From: DASUPK01 sp963743575
Lineage (GTDB): Bacteria; Actinomycetota; Thermoleophilia; Solirubrobacterales; 70-9
Direction: 5' to 3'
Assembly (NCBI GenBank): GCA_963743575.1
Contig: CAVUQC010000007.1
Location: forward strand, 992,001 to 1,056,000
DNA: 64,000 bases
Below, piece by piece: positions 17,503 to 25,856 of the stretch (position 1 is the stretch's first letter; each line of letters starts with the position of its first letter). A program made the translations under genes and the position numbers. The notes beneath the pieces were generated by a model that saw nothing but the letters and a program-made list of their open reading frames with translations, made no database searches and was not told the DNA's origin.

Positions 17503-18207
17503 TTACACCTTGGCAGCTACCCGCTTGACAATGCCGGGCTTCGAGAACTTGACCTCGGTCCCGCGAGCCACGGCGACCACTGGAGCATGGGAGATCTCAA
17601 TCGCGTAGCCCGCCCGGGCGCTCAGGTTGACGTGACCCTTGGGGGACGCCGGTGAGGATCCGACGACGATCAGGTCGGCCTCGGTGTGGCGCTCGACGAC
17701 ATCGACGCCGAGGGCGCCGGCGAGGCTCTTCGCGGTCTCGATCGCGCTCCGATCACCGTCGTCCTCGACCAGCACGCCGACGCTCTTGATCTCGTGGTCC
17801 TGGTTCCGGTAGCCGGCCGGGGCGATCGCAACGGCCGCCGGGCCGCCGGTCAGCATCCTCTGTGCGGAGGTGCCGGGCAGGACCGCGCCCTCGGCGGTCC
17901 GGTAGTCGGAGCCGAAGACGATCAGCTCGGCCTTCTCGCTCTCGGCCAGCTCCCAGAGGCCGGCGCCGGTGGAGGCGTGGACGACCACGTGCTGTGGGAT
18001 CTTCTCGTCACCGAGCGCCTGGGCACCCGCGGCGAGCAGTCCCTCGGCCTCCTTCTCCTCGAGGGCCTCGCGGGCTTGGTCGGGCTGCTGGGTGTGGCGC
18101 ACGTAGGCGAGCGAAACGTCGCCGCCGAACTCGGCGAGCTGGGCGCCGAGGGCGAGGGCGTCGCGGTCGTTGTCGGTGCCGTCGTAGGAAACGATGATCT
18201 TGGCCAT
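17503..18207 (-). CDS. Universal stress protein, tandem USP domains
   Basis: A 234-residue protein with one full USP domain (residues 1-140: MAKIIVSYDGTDNDRDAL, LIVFGSDYRTAEGAVLPGTSAQRML, GGPAAVAIAP) and a shorter second copy (SVGVLVEDDGDRSAIETAK...ADLIVVGSSPASPKGHV...APVVAVARG). The glycine-rich nucleotide loop G-x2-x9-G is recognisable in the first half and degenerate in the second. The ATG at 18207 is chosen because a good AGGAGA ribosome site lies 8 bases upstream and the family starts there. It is divergent from a LysR gene, which may regulate it. Confidence 0.9.
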   Translation of the reverse strand: MAKIIVSYDGTDNDRDALALGAQLAEFGGDVSLAYVRHTQQPDQAREALEEKEAEGLLAAGAQALGDEKIPQHVVVHASTGAGLWELAESEKAELIVFGSDYRTAEGAVLPGTSAQRMLTGGPAAVAIAPAGYRNQDHEIKSVGVLVEDDGDRSAIETAKSLAGALGVDVVERHTEADLIVVGSSPASPKGHVNLSARAGYAIEISHAPVVAVARGTEVKFSKPGIVKRVAAKV

Positions 18208-18277
18208 TTGGGTTCTCCTAGGTTCGAAGATCGTTGGGATTCGAAGTTCGATGGCATGGTGCCCGCGTCCTGCCATT

Positions 18278-18289
18278 AGTACAAGTACT
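18278..18289. promoter_or_regulatory. Palindrome AGTACAAGTACT in the USP/LysR divergent region
   Basis: AGTAC-AA-GTACT is an inverted repeat lying in the 111-base gap between the divergently transcribed universal stress gene and the LysR regulator. LysR proteins usually bind such sites beside their own gene. Binding here is inference; the spacing is shorter than the classical T-N11-A. Confidence 0.35.
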
Positions 18290-18318
18290 GTTCATGATCT
18301 CTAGAATCAGCGTTGCTA

Positions 18319-19227
18319 ATGCTGAACGTGCAACGGCTCAAGGTGCTGCGCGAGGTGCTCGCTCAGGGGTCATTCTCCGAGGCGGCCAGCGCGCTCAACT
18401 ACACGCAGTCCGCCGTCTCCCAGGCGATTGCCACATTGGAGGCCGAGGCGGGTGTTCCGCTGCTCGAGCGGGACCGCCGCGGGGTGCGCCCGACCAGCGC
18501 GGGCGAGCGCCTCAACGAGCACGGCATGCGGATCCTGACGCAGCTCGACGCCGCCGAGGCGGAGTTGGGCGCGATCGCCGGGATCAGGGGCGGAGAGCTC
18601 CGGATGGCGTCAGTCCCGACCGCCGGCGCGACCCTGATGCCCCTGGCGATCGCGTCATTTAGAAACGCGCACCCCGAGGTGACGCTCAGCCTGGTGGAGG
18701 GAGAGCCGGAGGAGCTCACTCCGAGACTGCGCGATGGCGAGTTCGACCTCGCGCTGATCTTCGAGTTCGAGGGGACCGGCGAGCTAGGCCCGGGCCTGCG
18801 TGCGACGCCCCTGTTCGAGGATCGGATGAAACTCGCTCTTCCCAGGGGGCACCCCCTGGCCGGCAAGGACCAGATCACCCTGGAGGACCTCTCCGATGAA
18901 GCCTGGGTGCAGACCTCCGAGGCGAGCGCCTGCGCGCGCCACGTGGTGCGGATCTGCCGGACGGCCGGCTTCGAGCCGCGGGTGTCGTTCGAGAGCGATG
19001 ACTACCTCACGGTGCAGGGCCTGGTGGCTGCGGGCGTCGGGGTCGCCTTGATCCCTGAGCTTGCCCTCTCGCAGGCCTTGAGTTACGACGTCGCCGTAAC
19101 TGAGCTCCATCCGGTGGCCCCGGTGCGCCATGTGGTCGCTGCAACGCGAGGCACGGGGGTCTCGTTGCCGGCGGCGGCGGCGATGCTCGACATCCTTCAG
19201 GACGAGGCGCGCCGCTACCAGCGGTAG
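18319..19227 (+). CDS. LysR-family transcriptional regulator
   Basis: Regulator of 302 residues. The N-terminal winged helix-turn-helix has the standard LysR form (MLNVQRLKVLREVLAQGSFSEAASALNYTQSAVSQAIATLEAEAGVPLLERDRRGVRPT, residues 1-60), followed by a periplasmic-binding-like effector domain (GELRMASVPTAGATLMPLAI...VTLSLVEGEPEELTPRLRDGEFDLALIFE...GVGVALIPELAL). The ATG at 18319 is chosen; a TTG six bases upstream is also in frame. The ligand is unknown. It faces the universal stress gene, and its stop is followed by a strong terminator hairpin. Confidence 0.93.
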   Translation: MLNVQRLKVLREVLAQGSFSEAASALNYTQSAVSQAIATLEAEAGVPLLERDRRGVRPTSAGERLNEHGMRILTQLDAAEAELGAIAGIRGGELRMASVPTAGATLMPLAIASFRNAHPEVTLSLVEGEPEELTPRLRDGEFDLALIFEFEGTGELGPGLRATPLFEDRMKLALPRGHPLAGKDQITLEDLSDEAWVQTSEASACARHVVRICRTAGFEPRVSFESDDYLTVQGLVAAGVGVALIPELALSQALSYDVAVTELHPVAPVRHVVAATRGTGVSLPAAAAMLDILQDEARRYQR

Positions 19228-19239
19228 ACCCCAGAACGG

Positions 19240-19271
19240 CCGCCGCCCCCACCGAACGGCGGGGGCGGCGG
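19240..19271. terminator. Bidirectional hairpin terminator
   Basis: Perfect 11-bp stem CCGCCGCCCCC / GGGGGCGGCGG with a 10-base loop, placed between the convergent LysR stop (19227) and the ammonium transporter stop (19299). It is well placed to end both transcripts. Confidence 0.85.
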
Positions 19272-19298
19272 ATGGTCCGTTGCTGGTTGGTCGGTGCG

Positions 19299-20618
19299 CT
19301 AGCCGGATTGCGCCCCGGCGGGGAATGCGAGCGAGGGCACGTCCGAGGGGTAGACCTCGTGACCGTGAACGGCCAGGTCGCCCTCCTCCATTTCCTCCTC
19401 GGTCATCCGTAGCGAAACGAACAGCCCCACCAGCTTGAGCAGGATGAACGTCCCGATTGCAGAGAACGCGATCACCCAGAGCGCCGTCAGCGCCTGCCAG
19501 CCGAGCAGATGCCAGCTGCCGGAAACGACACCGGGAGCCGCGCCCATCGCTTCGTTGGCGAAGACGCCCGTGAGCAGGCCGCCCGCAAGGCCGGCGAAGC
19601 CGTGGGTGTAGACCACGCCCAGGGTGTCGTCGACTCTGCGGAACGGAGCTGCCCGGCTCAGGTAATTGAGTGCGAAGTAGACGATCAGCGCAGCAATCAC
19701 GCCTATCGCCATCGCACCCCAGCCGTTGACGAAACCGGCGCCGGGCGTAATTGCGACGAGCCCTGTGATCATCCCGTTGACGCTCGAGATCAGGCTCGGC
19801 TTGTGACCGGTTGCGTAGTCGCAACCGACCCAGACCAACAGGGCCACCGCCGTGCACAGGTTCGTGTTCAGAACCGCGGCGGAGGCAATGTCGTTTGCCA
19901 GATACGGGTCACCCCCGTTGAAGCCGTTCCAGCCGAGCCATAGAAGGCCCGCTCCGGTGGCGACCATCAACAGGTTGTTCGGAGCATCGATCTCACGATC
20001 GCGCTGGAGCCGGGGACCGATCACGGCGGCAGCGACGAAGCCCGAGACGCCAGCGGCGAGGTGAATCACGTAGCCGCCGGAGAAGTCGAGCGCGCCATGC
20101 TGCGCGAAGTAACCGCCGCCCCAGATCAGGAAGGCGTTGATCGTGTAGATGATGCTCGACCAGACCAACACGAATGGGATCCAGGCCCGGAAGTTGATCC
20201 GGCCCAGAACCGATCCGAGCATCAGGATCGGGGTGATCGCCGCGAATACGAACTGGAAATAAGCCAGTGTCGACTGCGGGAACACCACGTCTCCGACGAG
20301 CGGAATATTGCCCTGTTTCAGCAGGTCATCGCTGTTCAGGATCGCCCCGGGCTTACCCCACATGTTTCCGAAGAACCCGTGGTCGGCCCCGAAGATATGC
20401 ATCGGCGCGCCGAATGCGAGCTTGTAGGCGAAGAGCACCCAGACGATCAGCACCAGGGCGAACGCGATGAAGGCCATCATCATCGAGTTCACCGACCAGC
20501 GCTTCTGCATCACGCCGCCATAGAGGACGACGAGTCCGGGCACACTCATCAGACCGACGAAAGTCGCCGCCGTCATCTGCCAAGCGTTGTCGCCCGGGCT
20601 CAACCAATTCAAATCCAT
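19299..20618 (-). CDS. amt: Ammonium transporter
   Basis: Ammonia/ammonium channel of the Amt/Mep/Rh family, 439 residues and about eleven helices. Recognisable segments are VPGLVVLYGGVMQKRWSVN, LAFGAPMHIFG, FFAAITPILMLGS-like VFAAITPILMLGSVLGRI, the first pore histidine in DFSGGYVIHLAAGVSGFVAA, WLGWNGFNGG and the second in VVYTHGFAGLAGGLLTG. The ATG at 20618 has an AGGAAA site 8 bases upstream and gives the expected N-terminus. No glnK-type PII gene is adjacent. The C-terminal tail is acidic (EEEMEEGD). Confidence 0.95.
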   Translation of the reverse strand: MDLNWLSPGDNAWQMTAATFVGLMSVPGLVVLYGGVMQKRWSVNSMMMAFIAFALVLIVWVLFAYKLAFGAPMHIFGADHGFFGNMWGKPGAILNSDDLLKQGNIPLVGDVVFPQSTLAYFQFVFAAITPILMLGSVLGRINFRAWIPFVLVWSSIIYTINAFLIWGGGYFAQHGALDFSGGYVIHLAAGVSGFVAAAVIGPRLQRDREIDAPNNLLMVATGAGLLWLGWNGFNGGDPYLANDIASAAVLNTNLCTAVALLVWVGCDYATGHKPSLISSVNGMITGLVAITPGAGFVNGWGAMAIGVIAALIVYFALNYLSRAAPFRRVDDTLGVVYTHGFAGLAGGLLTGVFANEAMGAAPGVVSGSWHLLGWQALTALWVIAFSAIGTFILLKLVGLFVSLRMTEEEMEEGDLAVHGHEVYPSDVPSLAFPAGAQSG

Positions 20619-20825
20619 GCGCGGTGTTTCCTTTCTCATTGAAGGGCAGAGCCGGGCGCCCCAAACACAGAAACGCCCCTCCTAGAAGGGCCTGCCCAAA
20701 TGGCAGTCGGAAGGGTGCCTGGGCGGGAGGTCCGTCGGTACATACACGGGTCCAAAGATCCGGCGCCTGCGTTCGCCACCTTGTCGGAATCGCGCCTCAG
20801 AGGGTCCCGCTACCCTGGCCGCGCC

Positions 20826-21212
20826 ATGCCGATGGAGGGACACTGGGACCGCGTCAACACGCCGTTGCGCAAGCTCACGCGGCGCGAGCGGCGCGTCGCG
20901 ATCGGCGCGGTCGTACTGAGCGTCGCCGCGATCCTCGCGGTCGTCCTTGCGACGGCTGGGAATTCCAAGCCCAAGGCAGGGCCAGGGTGTATCTACGCGA
21001 TCATTCCGGGCGTGATGGGCGCGGAGCCGGTCGATGCCTGCGGTACCCAGGCGCAGTTCGTCTGCGCCAAGCACGCGACGGGAAGCGCACCTGGGTCCGA
21101 GACGATCAGGACGGCGTGCCGGGAGGCTCACATCGTGGTCTCCCCCGCGATTGCCAAGGAGGCGCAGAACCCGGCCAGAATTCCGCACCGCAGCACTTCC
21201 ACCGGCCTCTGA
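20826..21212 (+). CDS. Small single-pass membrane protein, unknown
   Basis: A 128-residue protein with a basic N-terminus (WDRVNTPLRKLTRRERRVAIG), one membrane helix at about residues 25-45 and an outer domain of about 80 residues carrying four cysteines (GPGCIYAIIPGVMGAEPVDACG, FVCAKHA, RTACREAH). These could form two disulfides outside the cell. I do not recognise the family. ATG codons at 20826 and 20832 are both possible starts. The 207-base gap before it holds the ammonium transporter promoter region and nothing else I can support. Confidence 0.6.
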   Translation: MPMEGHWDRVNTPLRKLTRRERRVAIGAVVLSVAAILAVVLATAGNSKPKAGPGCIYAIIPGVMGAEPVDACGTQAQFVCAKHATGSAPGSETIRTACREAHIVVSPAIAKEAQNPARIPHRSTSTGL

Positions 21213-21327
21213 CGTCGAGCGGAGCGTGACGGGCGTAGAGTGAGGGATCCTCACCGAAGCCCACCTCAATCGAGCGCTGCTCGCCCGGCAACTCCTGCTC
21301 GAGCCGTCGAAGGGCTCCATCCCCCAG

Positions 21328-22284
21328 GTGCTCGAGCGGATGGGAACCCTTCAGGCGCAGTACGCGCCCTCGATGTACATCGGTCTCCACTCGCGCATCG
21401 AGGGCTTCGAGCGTGCGCAGCTCGACCGAGCGCTGGAGCGGCGCACGGTCGTGCAGGGCACCCTGATGCGGGCCACCATCCACCTCGTCTCGGCCTCCGA
21501 CTACTGGCCGATCGCGATCGGTGTACGGCGGGCTCGACGCGAGGCCTGGCTCGGCGCCTCCTACCGAAAGGACTACAGCGCTTCGCAGCTGACCTCCGCC
21601 GCCCGGAGGCTGCGCAAGCAGCTCGGTGATGGCACGCTGAGCCGGAAGGAGGTCCATGAGCTCCTCGGCTCCGACAGCGTCGTCACGAATGGCGTGAACA
21701 TGTGGATCGACCTCGTCAGGGTGCCGCCCTCGGGAACCTGGGAGCGGAGGCGGGCGGACATCTATGCCGCGGCGAAGCCGTGGCTGGGCGCGCCGCCGAA
21801 GGGCTTGGGGGAGCGAGAGGGGATCGAGCTGCTGGTGCGGCGCCACCTGACCGGGTTCGGACCGGCCCCGGTCGCCGACATCGCCAACTGGGCGGGCCTG
21901 CATCCCAAGCGCATCCAGCCGGCGCTCGATGGCATGAAGCTGCGCTCCTTCCGGGCCGAGAACGGAGAGGAGCTGGTGGACCTGCCGAGAGCGCCGCTCC
22001 CGGATCCGGAGACGCCCGCGCCGGTGCGCTTCCTCGGGACCTGGGACGCGATGCTCCTCACCCACGCCCGCCGCACCGGCGTGCTTCCCGAGGAGCACCG
22101 CTCCAAGGTCTTCAACCCGAAGACCCCGCAGTCGGCGCCGACGTTCCTGGTCGACGGCAGGGCGGCGGGGACCTGGACTTTCCAGAAGGGGAAGGTGTCG
22201 ACCAGGCCGTTCGGGCGCCTCGACGCCTCAGCGAAGCGGGAGCTTCGCGAGGAGAGCGAGCGCCTGGCGGAGCTGCACGCCTAG
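21328..22284 (+). CDS. Winged-helix DNA-binding domain protein (HTH_42, AlkZ/YcaQ-like)
   Basis: Member of the HTH_42 family that includes the AlkZ/YcaQ DNA glycosylases. Motifs are MGTLQAQYAPSMYIGLHSRIEGF, VVQGTLMRATIHLVSASDYW, HLTGFGPAPVADIANWAGL, VRFLGTWDAMLLTHARR and RRTGVLPEEHRSKVFNPKTPQSAPTFLVDGRAAGTW. Family members begin about 25 residues earlier, and the matching residues (LTEAHLNRALLARQLLL) are encoded in frame from 21250, but no ATG, GTG or TTG exists between the TGA at 21241 and the GTG at 21328. The protein probably starts upstream at a rare codon. It is convergent with the next gene through CTAG. Confidence 0.8.
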   Translation: MLERMGTLQAQYAPSMYIGLHSRIEGFERAQLDRALERRTVVQGTLMRATIHLVSASDYWPIAIGVRRARREAWLGASYRKDYSASQLTSAARRLRKQLGDGTLSRKEVHELLGSDSVVTNGVNMWIDLVRVPPSGTWERRRADIYAAAKPWLGAPPKGLGEREGIELLVRRHLTGFGPAPVADIANWAGLHPKRIQPALDGMKLRSFRAENGEELVDLPRAPLPDPETPAPVRFLGTWDAMLLTHARRTGVLPEEHRSKVFNPKTPQSAPTFLVDGRAAGTWTFQKGKVSTRPFGRLDASAKRELREESERLAELHA

Positions 22285-22889
22285 AGGGAGAGGCCCGCGA
22301 GCCACGTCGCGACCGCTGCGGCGATTGCCTCCGGGTCCGCCTTGAGGCCGTGGTCACCTCGCACCTTCACCACCTCTCGGGTCTTCGCGGCGGGTGGCAT
22401 GCCGAAGCGGTCGCTCTCGCCCTGGACGATCAGTACGGGGAGCTTCACCGCCTCCAGCTCTCCCAACCGGCTCTGCGGCGGCTTGTTGCGGCGGGGCGGC
22501 AGCAGTGGGAACGCGAGGCAGAGCACGGCCACGGCATCGGTCTGCTCGACCGTCCGGCAAGCCACCCGTGCACCGAGGGAGCGTCCGCCTGCCACCAGCG
22601 GCAGCCCGCCCAGTTCGTTCTCCCGGAGATGCTGCGCGACGGCAATCCAGGCTTCATCGAGGCGATTGGCGGGTGCCGGCGCCCGACGCCCGGCGACCCG
22701 GTAGGGCTGCTCCACGAGGGCCACCGTGAATCCCTCTGTGAGTGCGGCGTCCCGCGCGGCAACCAGGTCCGGCGCGTCCACACCGCCACCGGCGCCGTGG
22801 CCGAGCACCATCCCGGCGCGAGGCTGCTTTGCCGCGTGCACGTGGGCTCGTGCGGGTCCGGATGGCGTCTCGATCTCGATCGCGGCCAC
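22281..22889 (-). CDS. Alpha/beta hydrolase, Tex30/KANL3-like
   Basis: A 202-residue hydrolase with MVLGHGAGGGVDAPDLVAARDAAL (glycine-rich oxyanion region), FTVALVEQPYRVAGRRAPAPA, the nucleophile elbow LVAGGRSLGARVACRT (Gly-x-Ser-x-Gly), CLAFPLLPPRRN, LIVQGESDRFGMP with the acid residue, and VRGDHGL with the histidine. This is the pattern of the KANL3/Tex30 group of alpha/beta hydrolases. The start is set at the GTG at 22889, because frames further upstream overlap the divergent neighbour. The substrate is unknown. Confidence 0.85.
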   Translation of the reverse strand: MAAIEIETPSGPARAHVHAAKQPRAGMVLGHGAGGGVDAPDLVAARDAALTEGFTVALVEQPYRVAGRRAPAPANRLDEAWIAVAQHLRENELGGLPLVAGGRSLGARVACRTVEQTDAVAVLCLAFPLLPPRRNKPPQSRLGELEAVKLPVLIVQGESDRFGMPPAAKTREVVKVRGDHGLKADPEAIAAAVATWLAGLSL

Positions 22890-22926
22890 GTCCGCGACTC
22901 TAGCTCCGCGCTGTAGGTTCTCGGCG

Positions 22927-23946
22927 ATGAAGGGTCGTGCTCGTGAATGGCTGGACGGTGGGCGGTTCTTTGATTGGGAGCCGCCGCAGGCCGATGACAC
23001 GCAGCGGATCTTCCACGCACAGTTCGGGGATCCGGAGGCGCCGCTGCTCCTGCTCGTGCATGGGTTCCCCACCAGCAGCATCGACTGGTACGACGTCGTC
23101 GATGCGCTCAGCCGGGAGCGGCGTGTCTGTGTGCTCGATTTCCCCGGCTACGGCTTCTCCGACAAGCCCCCGGAGGGGAAGTACTCGCTGGAGCGTGATT
23201 GCGAGCTGATCGGTTTCTATCTCCGCGAGGTCGTGGCTGCAGCGGAGGGCGCGGTCGTCGCACATGATCGCGGAGACAGCGTCGCGCTGGCGTTTGCCGG
23301 GCAGTGCGCCGCGGGAGACATCCCGTTCGAGCTCACCAACCTCGTGATCAGCAACGGGAACCTGTTCCTTCCCCTCTCTAACCTGACCGAGTTTCAGCGG
23401 CTGGTGCTCGATCCGGAGACGGCCCCGGCCGTACTCGAACAGATCACCCCGGAGCTGCTGGCGGCTGGGCTGGGTCAGACCACCTTCACCCCGGTTCGCC
23501 AACCCGACGATCCCGCGATCCGGGCCCTCGCCGACACGTTTGGGGTCAACGACGGCGTGGCGGTGCTCCACGCCACGATCCAGTACCTCCTCGAACGCTC
23601 CGAGAACGAGGAGGGATGGCTCGAGGCACTTGCCCGAGCGACGGTTCCCACCGCCATGGTCTGGGGGCTGTATGACACGGTCTCCCCCCTGCGGGTGGCC
23701 GCCCACGTATGGAACACGTATCTCTCCACCAAGCCGGGTGCAAATGAGTTCTGGCTCCTGCCGCGGGCCAACCACTATCTGCAGCACGATCAGCCGGCGG
23801 AGTTCGCCGAGGTCGTGCTCGCGGCGCTCCGTGGGGCCGTGCACGAGGCCCCGGGTCCGCTCTCGGATGCAGCCCGTGCGCCGCTCCTGGTCGACATCTC
23901 GCGAGCCATGCTGCCCACGGCCAAGGAGGCGCTGGCCGGGAGCTGA
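22927..23946 (+). CDS. Alpha/beta hydrolase with aspartate nucleophile (haloalkane dehalogenase/epoxide hydrolase-like)
   Basis: A 339-residue hydrolase. The oxyanion motif is LLLVHGFPTSSIDWYDVVDAL (HGxP as in epoxide hydrolases and dehalogenases), followed by VCVLDFPGYGFSDKP. The elbow reads VVAHDRGDSVALAF, with Asp in the nucleophile place (H-D-x-G). Acid and base candidates lie in WGLYDTVSPLRVA and RANHYLQHDQPAEF. A dehalogenase or epoxide hydrolase activity fits, but the halide-binding residues cannot be confirmed by eye. The ATG at 22927 is the first sensible start; the gene diverges from the Tex30-like hydrolase. Confidence 0.82.
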   Translation: MKGRAREWLDGGRFFDWEPPQADDTQRIFHAQFGDPEAPLLLLVHGFPTSSIDWYDVVDALSRERRVCVLDFPGYGFSDKPPEGKYSLERDCELIGFYLREVVAAAEGAVVAHDRGDSVALAFAGQCAAGDIPFELTNLVISNGNLFLPLSNLTEFQRLVLDPETAPAVLEQITPELLAAGLGQTTFTPVRQPDDPAIRALADTFGVNDGVAVLHATIQYLLERSENEEGWLEALARATVPTAMVWGLYDTVSPLRVAAHVWNTYLSTKPGANEFWLLPRANHYLQHDQPAEFAEVVLAALRGAVHEAPGPLSDAARAPLLVDISRAMLPTAKEALAGS

Positions 23947-23949
23947 GCC

Positions 23950-24324
23950 CTAGTCGCTGTTGAGGGCGACGGCGGCCTGAATGAGCGCCTTGAAGGCGTC
24001 CGCGTCGAGCTCCTCGCCCTCATGGATGTCGATCGCGCGCCTGGTGTTCCCGTCCAGGCTCGAGTTGAAGAGCTTGGCCGGGTCGTCCAGCGACGCTCCC
24101 TTGGCGAAGGTCAGCTTCACCTTGTCCTTGTAGGACTCGCCGGTGCAGATGATCCCGTCGTGCTCCCAGACGGGAGTGCCGGGGCTCGTCTGCTTCGCCC
24201 ACTTGAATTCCTCCACGACCTCCGGGTCCGCGTCGTGGATGAGCTTGCGCACCCTGGTCAGGGTCTCGGCGCGCCAGTCGCCGAGCTCGGCGATTCGGTC
24301 GTCGATCTGCTTCGAAGCCGTCAA
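23950..24324 (-). CDS. DUF1801 domain protein
   Basis: Small 124-residue protein of the DUF1801/YdhG-like family, with IDDRIAELGDWRAETLTRVRKLIHDADPEVVEEFKW, PVWEHDGIICTGESYKDKVKLTFAKGASLDDPAKLFN and TRRAIDIHEGEELDADAFKALI. The function is unknown. It starts with TTG at 24324, only 4 bases downstream of the tRNA-Ala(CGC) gene on the same strand, and has no visible ribosome site, so it may be read from a transcript processed at the tRNA 3' end. Confidence 0.88.
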   Translation of the reverse strand: MTASKQIDDRIAELGDWRAETLTRVRKLIHDADPEVVEEFKWAKQTSPGTPVWEHDGIICTGESYKDKVKLTFAKGASLDDPAKLFNSSLDGNTRRAIDIHEGEELDADAFKALIQAAVALNSD

Positions 24325-24328
24325 ATCA

Positions 24329-24401
24329 TGGAGCTAGCCGGACTCGAACCGGCGACCTCCTGGGTGCGATCCAGGCGCTCTCCCAACTGAGCTATAGCCC
24401 C
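24329..24401 (-). tRNA. tRNA-Ala (CGC)
   Basis: Full cloverleaf of 73 bases on the minus strand. The acceptor is GGGGCTA/TAGCTCC with discriminator A, the D arm GCTCAGTTGGGAGAGC, the anticodon stem CCTGG/CCAGG around loop AT-CGC-AC, and the T arm has GGTTCGAGTCC. No CCA is encoded. Confidence 0.96.
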
Positions 24402-24433
24402 GCGCGTCGGGAGCAAGGATACGCTTTCGCCGG

Positions 24434-25798
24434 GTGAGTTTCGGACGCCGCTTGGCGCTTTTCTTCCTCTTGATCGCGATCGTGCCGACCGCGGCGCTGA
24501 TCGGCATCCTGCTGTTCGTCGGCCAGGATTCGCAGCGTGGCAAGGCGGATGCGCGTCTCGCCGCCGGGCTGCAGACGGCGGTCTCGATCTTCGATGAGCG
24601 AACCAGTGCGGCGACCGCACAGGCGCGGGATCTCGCGGCCAGCCCGGAGCTCGCGGCGGCGTTGCGGTCCGGTGATACGGCGGCCCTCCGCGCCTTCACC
24701 GCCCAGACCGCTGCCGACCCGGGTGTGATTCGGGTCGAGATCGTCGACAACGCCCGGCGCATGATGGCGGCGAGTGGATCTCCGAACTCCGTGGCGTTCG
24801 CGAGGGTCGGCCTGACCGAGCAGGCGCGGCCGGTCGGCGGCCTTCACCTATCCACGACGACGGCTCAGGAATATGCGGCGGCGGTCCACCGTCTGACGGG
24901 GCAGCAGGTGGTGCTACGCCGGGCGGGGGCGACGATCACCTCCACCGTCCCGACCCCCTCGAAGACGCTGCAGGCAGACCAGACCGCGGATGTGACCTCG
25001 GGGGGCGAGAGCTACAGGGCGCACGCAACCACGCTCGACGCCGCCGACGGATTGACACTGGTCATGCTCGGGCCGCCCAAGTCCGGAGCCTTCCTCGGAA
25101 TCGGCCCGCCGGCCTTCGCGATCCTGGTGCTCTTCCTGTTGCTCGGTGTGGCGCTCGCCTGGACCCTGGCGCGCACTCTCACCCGGTTGCACCGGCGTGT
25201 GGCCCAGCAGGCGGTGACCGATCCCCTGACCGGTCTGGCGAACCGGCGGCACATGGCCGAGACGCTCGACCGTGAGGTGTCGCGCGCCCGCCGCTTCCGC
25301 CATCCGATCTCGCTGCTCATCATCGATGTCGACGACTTCAAGCAGATCAACGACCGCGAGGGCCACATGCAGGGCGACACCGTGCTCGAGACGGTGTCGG
25401 ACGTCGTCCGGGAGGCCACCCGGTCGATTGACGTGCCCGCCCGCTGGGGCGGGGATGAGCTCGCCGTGATCCTGGTCGAGACCGACCGCGAGGGCGCCCT
25501 CATACTCGGTGAGCGGCTCGCCGACAGGATGCGGGGGACCAGGGTGCAGCTGCGGGACGGCGGCTCCATGGCGGTGACGATCAGCCTGGGCGTGGCGACG
25601 ATTCCGGACTCGGCCGAGAGCCTGGACTCCCTGGTCGACGCGGCCGATCGAGCGCTGCTGCGCGCCAAGCGAGCGGGCAAGAACCAGATTCGGGCCGCGC
25701 CGGCGACTCGCCCGGGAGACCATGTCGAGAGGGAAACGCCGGGGTCGGGAAGACGGCGTTTCGTCCCCGAGCGCCACGCACACGGTAAACGGCCGTAA
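24434..25798 (+). CDS. Membrane diguanylate cyclase (GGDEF domain)
   Basis: Signal-transduction enzyme making cyclic di-GMP, 454 residues. An N-terminal helix (LALFFLLIAIVPTAALIGILLF) is followed by an extracytoplasmic sensor of about 180 residues, a second helix (PPAFAILVLFLLLGVALAW), and a GGDEF domain (DPLTGLANRRHMAETLDREVSRARR...IDVDDFKQINDREGHMQGD). The signature is RWGGDEL, so the fifth position is Leu, not Phe. The inhibitory site RSID lies exactly five residues ahead of it. Start is GTG. The basic tail overlaps a 9-bp inverted repeat (25733-25762). No c-di-GMP effector is adjacent. Confidence 0.92.
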   Translation: MSFGRRLALFFLLIAIVPTAALIGILLFVGQDSQRGKADARLAAGLQTAVSIFDERTSAATAQARDLAASPELAAALRSGDTAALRAFTAQTAADPGVIRVEIVDNARRMMAASGSPNSVAFARVGLTEQARPVGGLHLSTTTAQEYAAAVHRLTGQQVVLRRAGATITSTVPTPSKTLQADQTADVTSGGESYRAHATTLDAADGLTLVMLGPPKSGAFLGIGPPAFAILVLFLLLGVALAWTLARTLTRLHRRVAQQAVTDPLTGLANRRHMAETLDREVSRARRFRHPISLLIIDVDDFKQINDREGHMQGDTVLETVSDVVREATRSIDVPARWGGDELAVILVETDREGALILGERLADRMRGTRVQLRDGGSMAVTISLGVATIPDSAESLDSLVDAADRALLRAKRAGKNQIRAAPATRPGDHVERETPGSGRRRFVPERHAHGKRP

Positions 25799-25811
25799 AT
25801 TGGTCGCTCCA

Positions 25812-25856
25812 GTGCAGGGTCCAGGGGGGGATCCAGGTATCACATAAGCCCTGCAC
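25812..25856. repeat. Inverted repeat in the gap before the acidic protein gene
   Basis: GTGCAGGG at 25812 pairs with CCCTGCAC at 25849, with 29 bases between, ending 42 bases before the ATG at 25899. It could be a terminator for the cyclase gene or a leader structure. It does not match a riboswitch class I know. Confidence 0.45.

Noticed and set aside
25812..25856. A c-di-GMP riboswitch beside the diguanylate cyclase
   Set aside because: Only one stem is seen; the GEMM consensus is absent and the element lies downstream of the cyclase.
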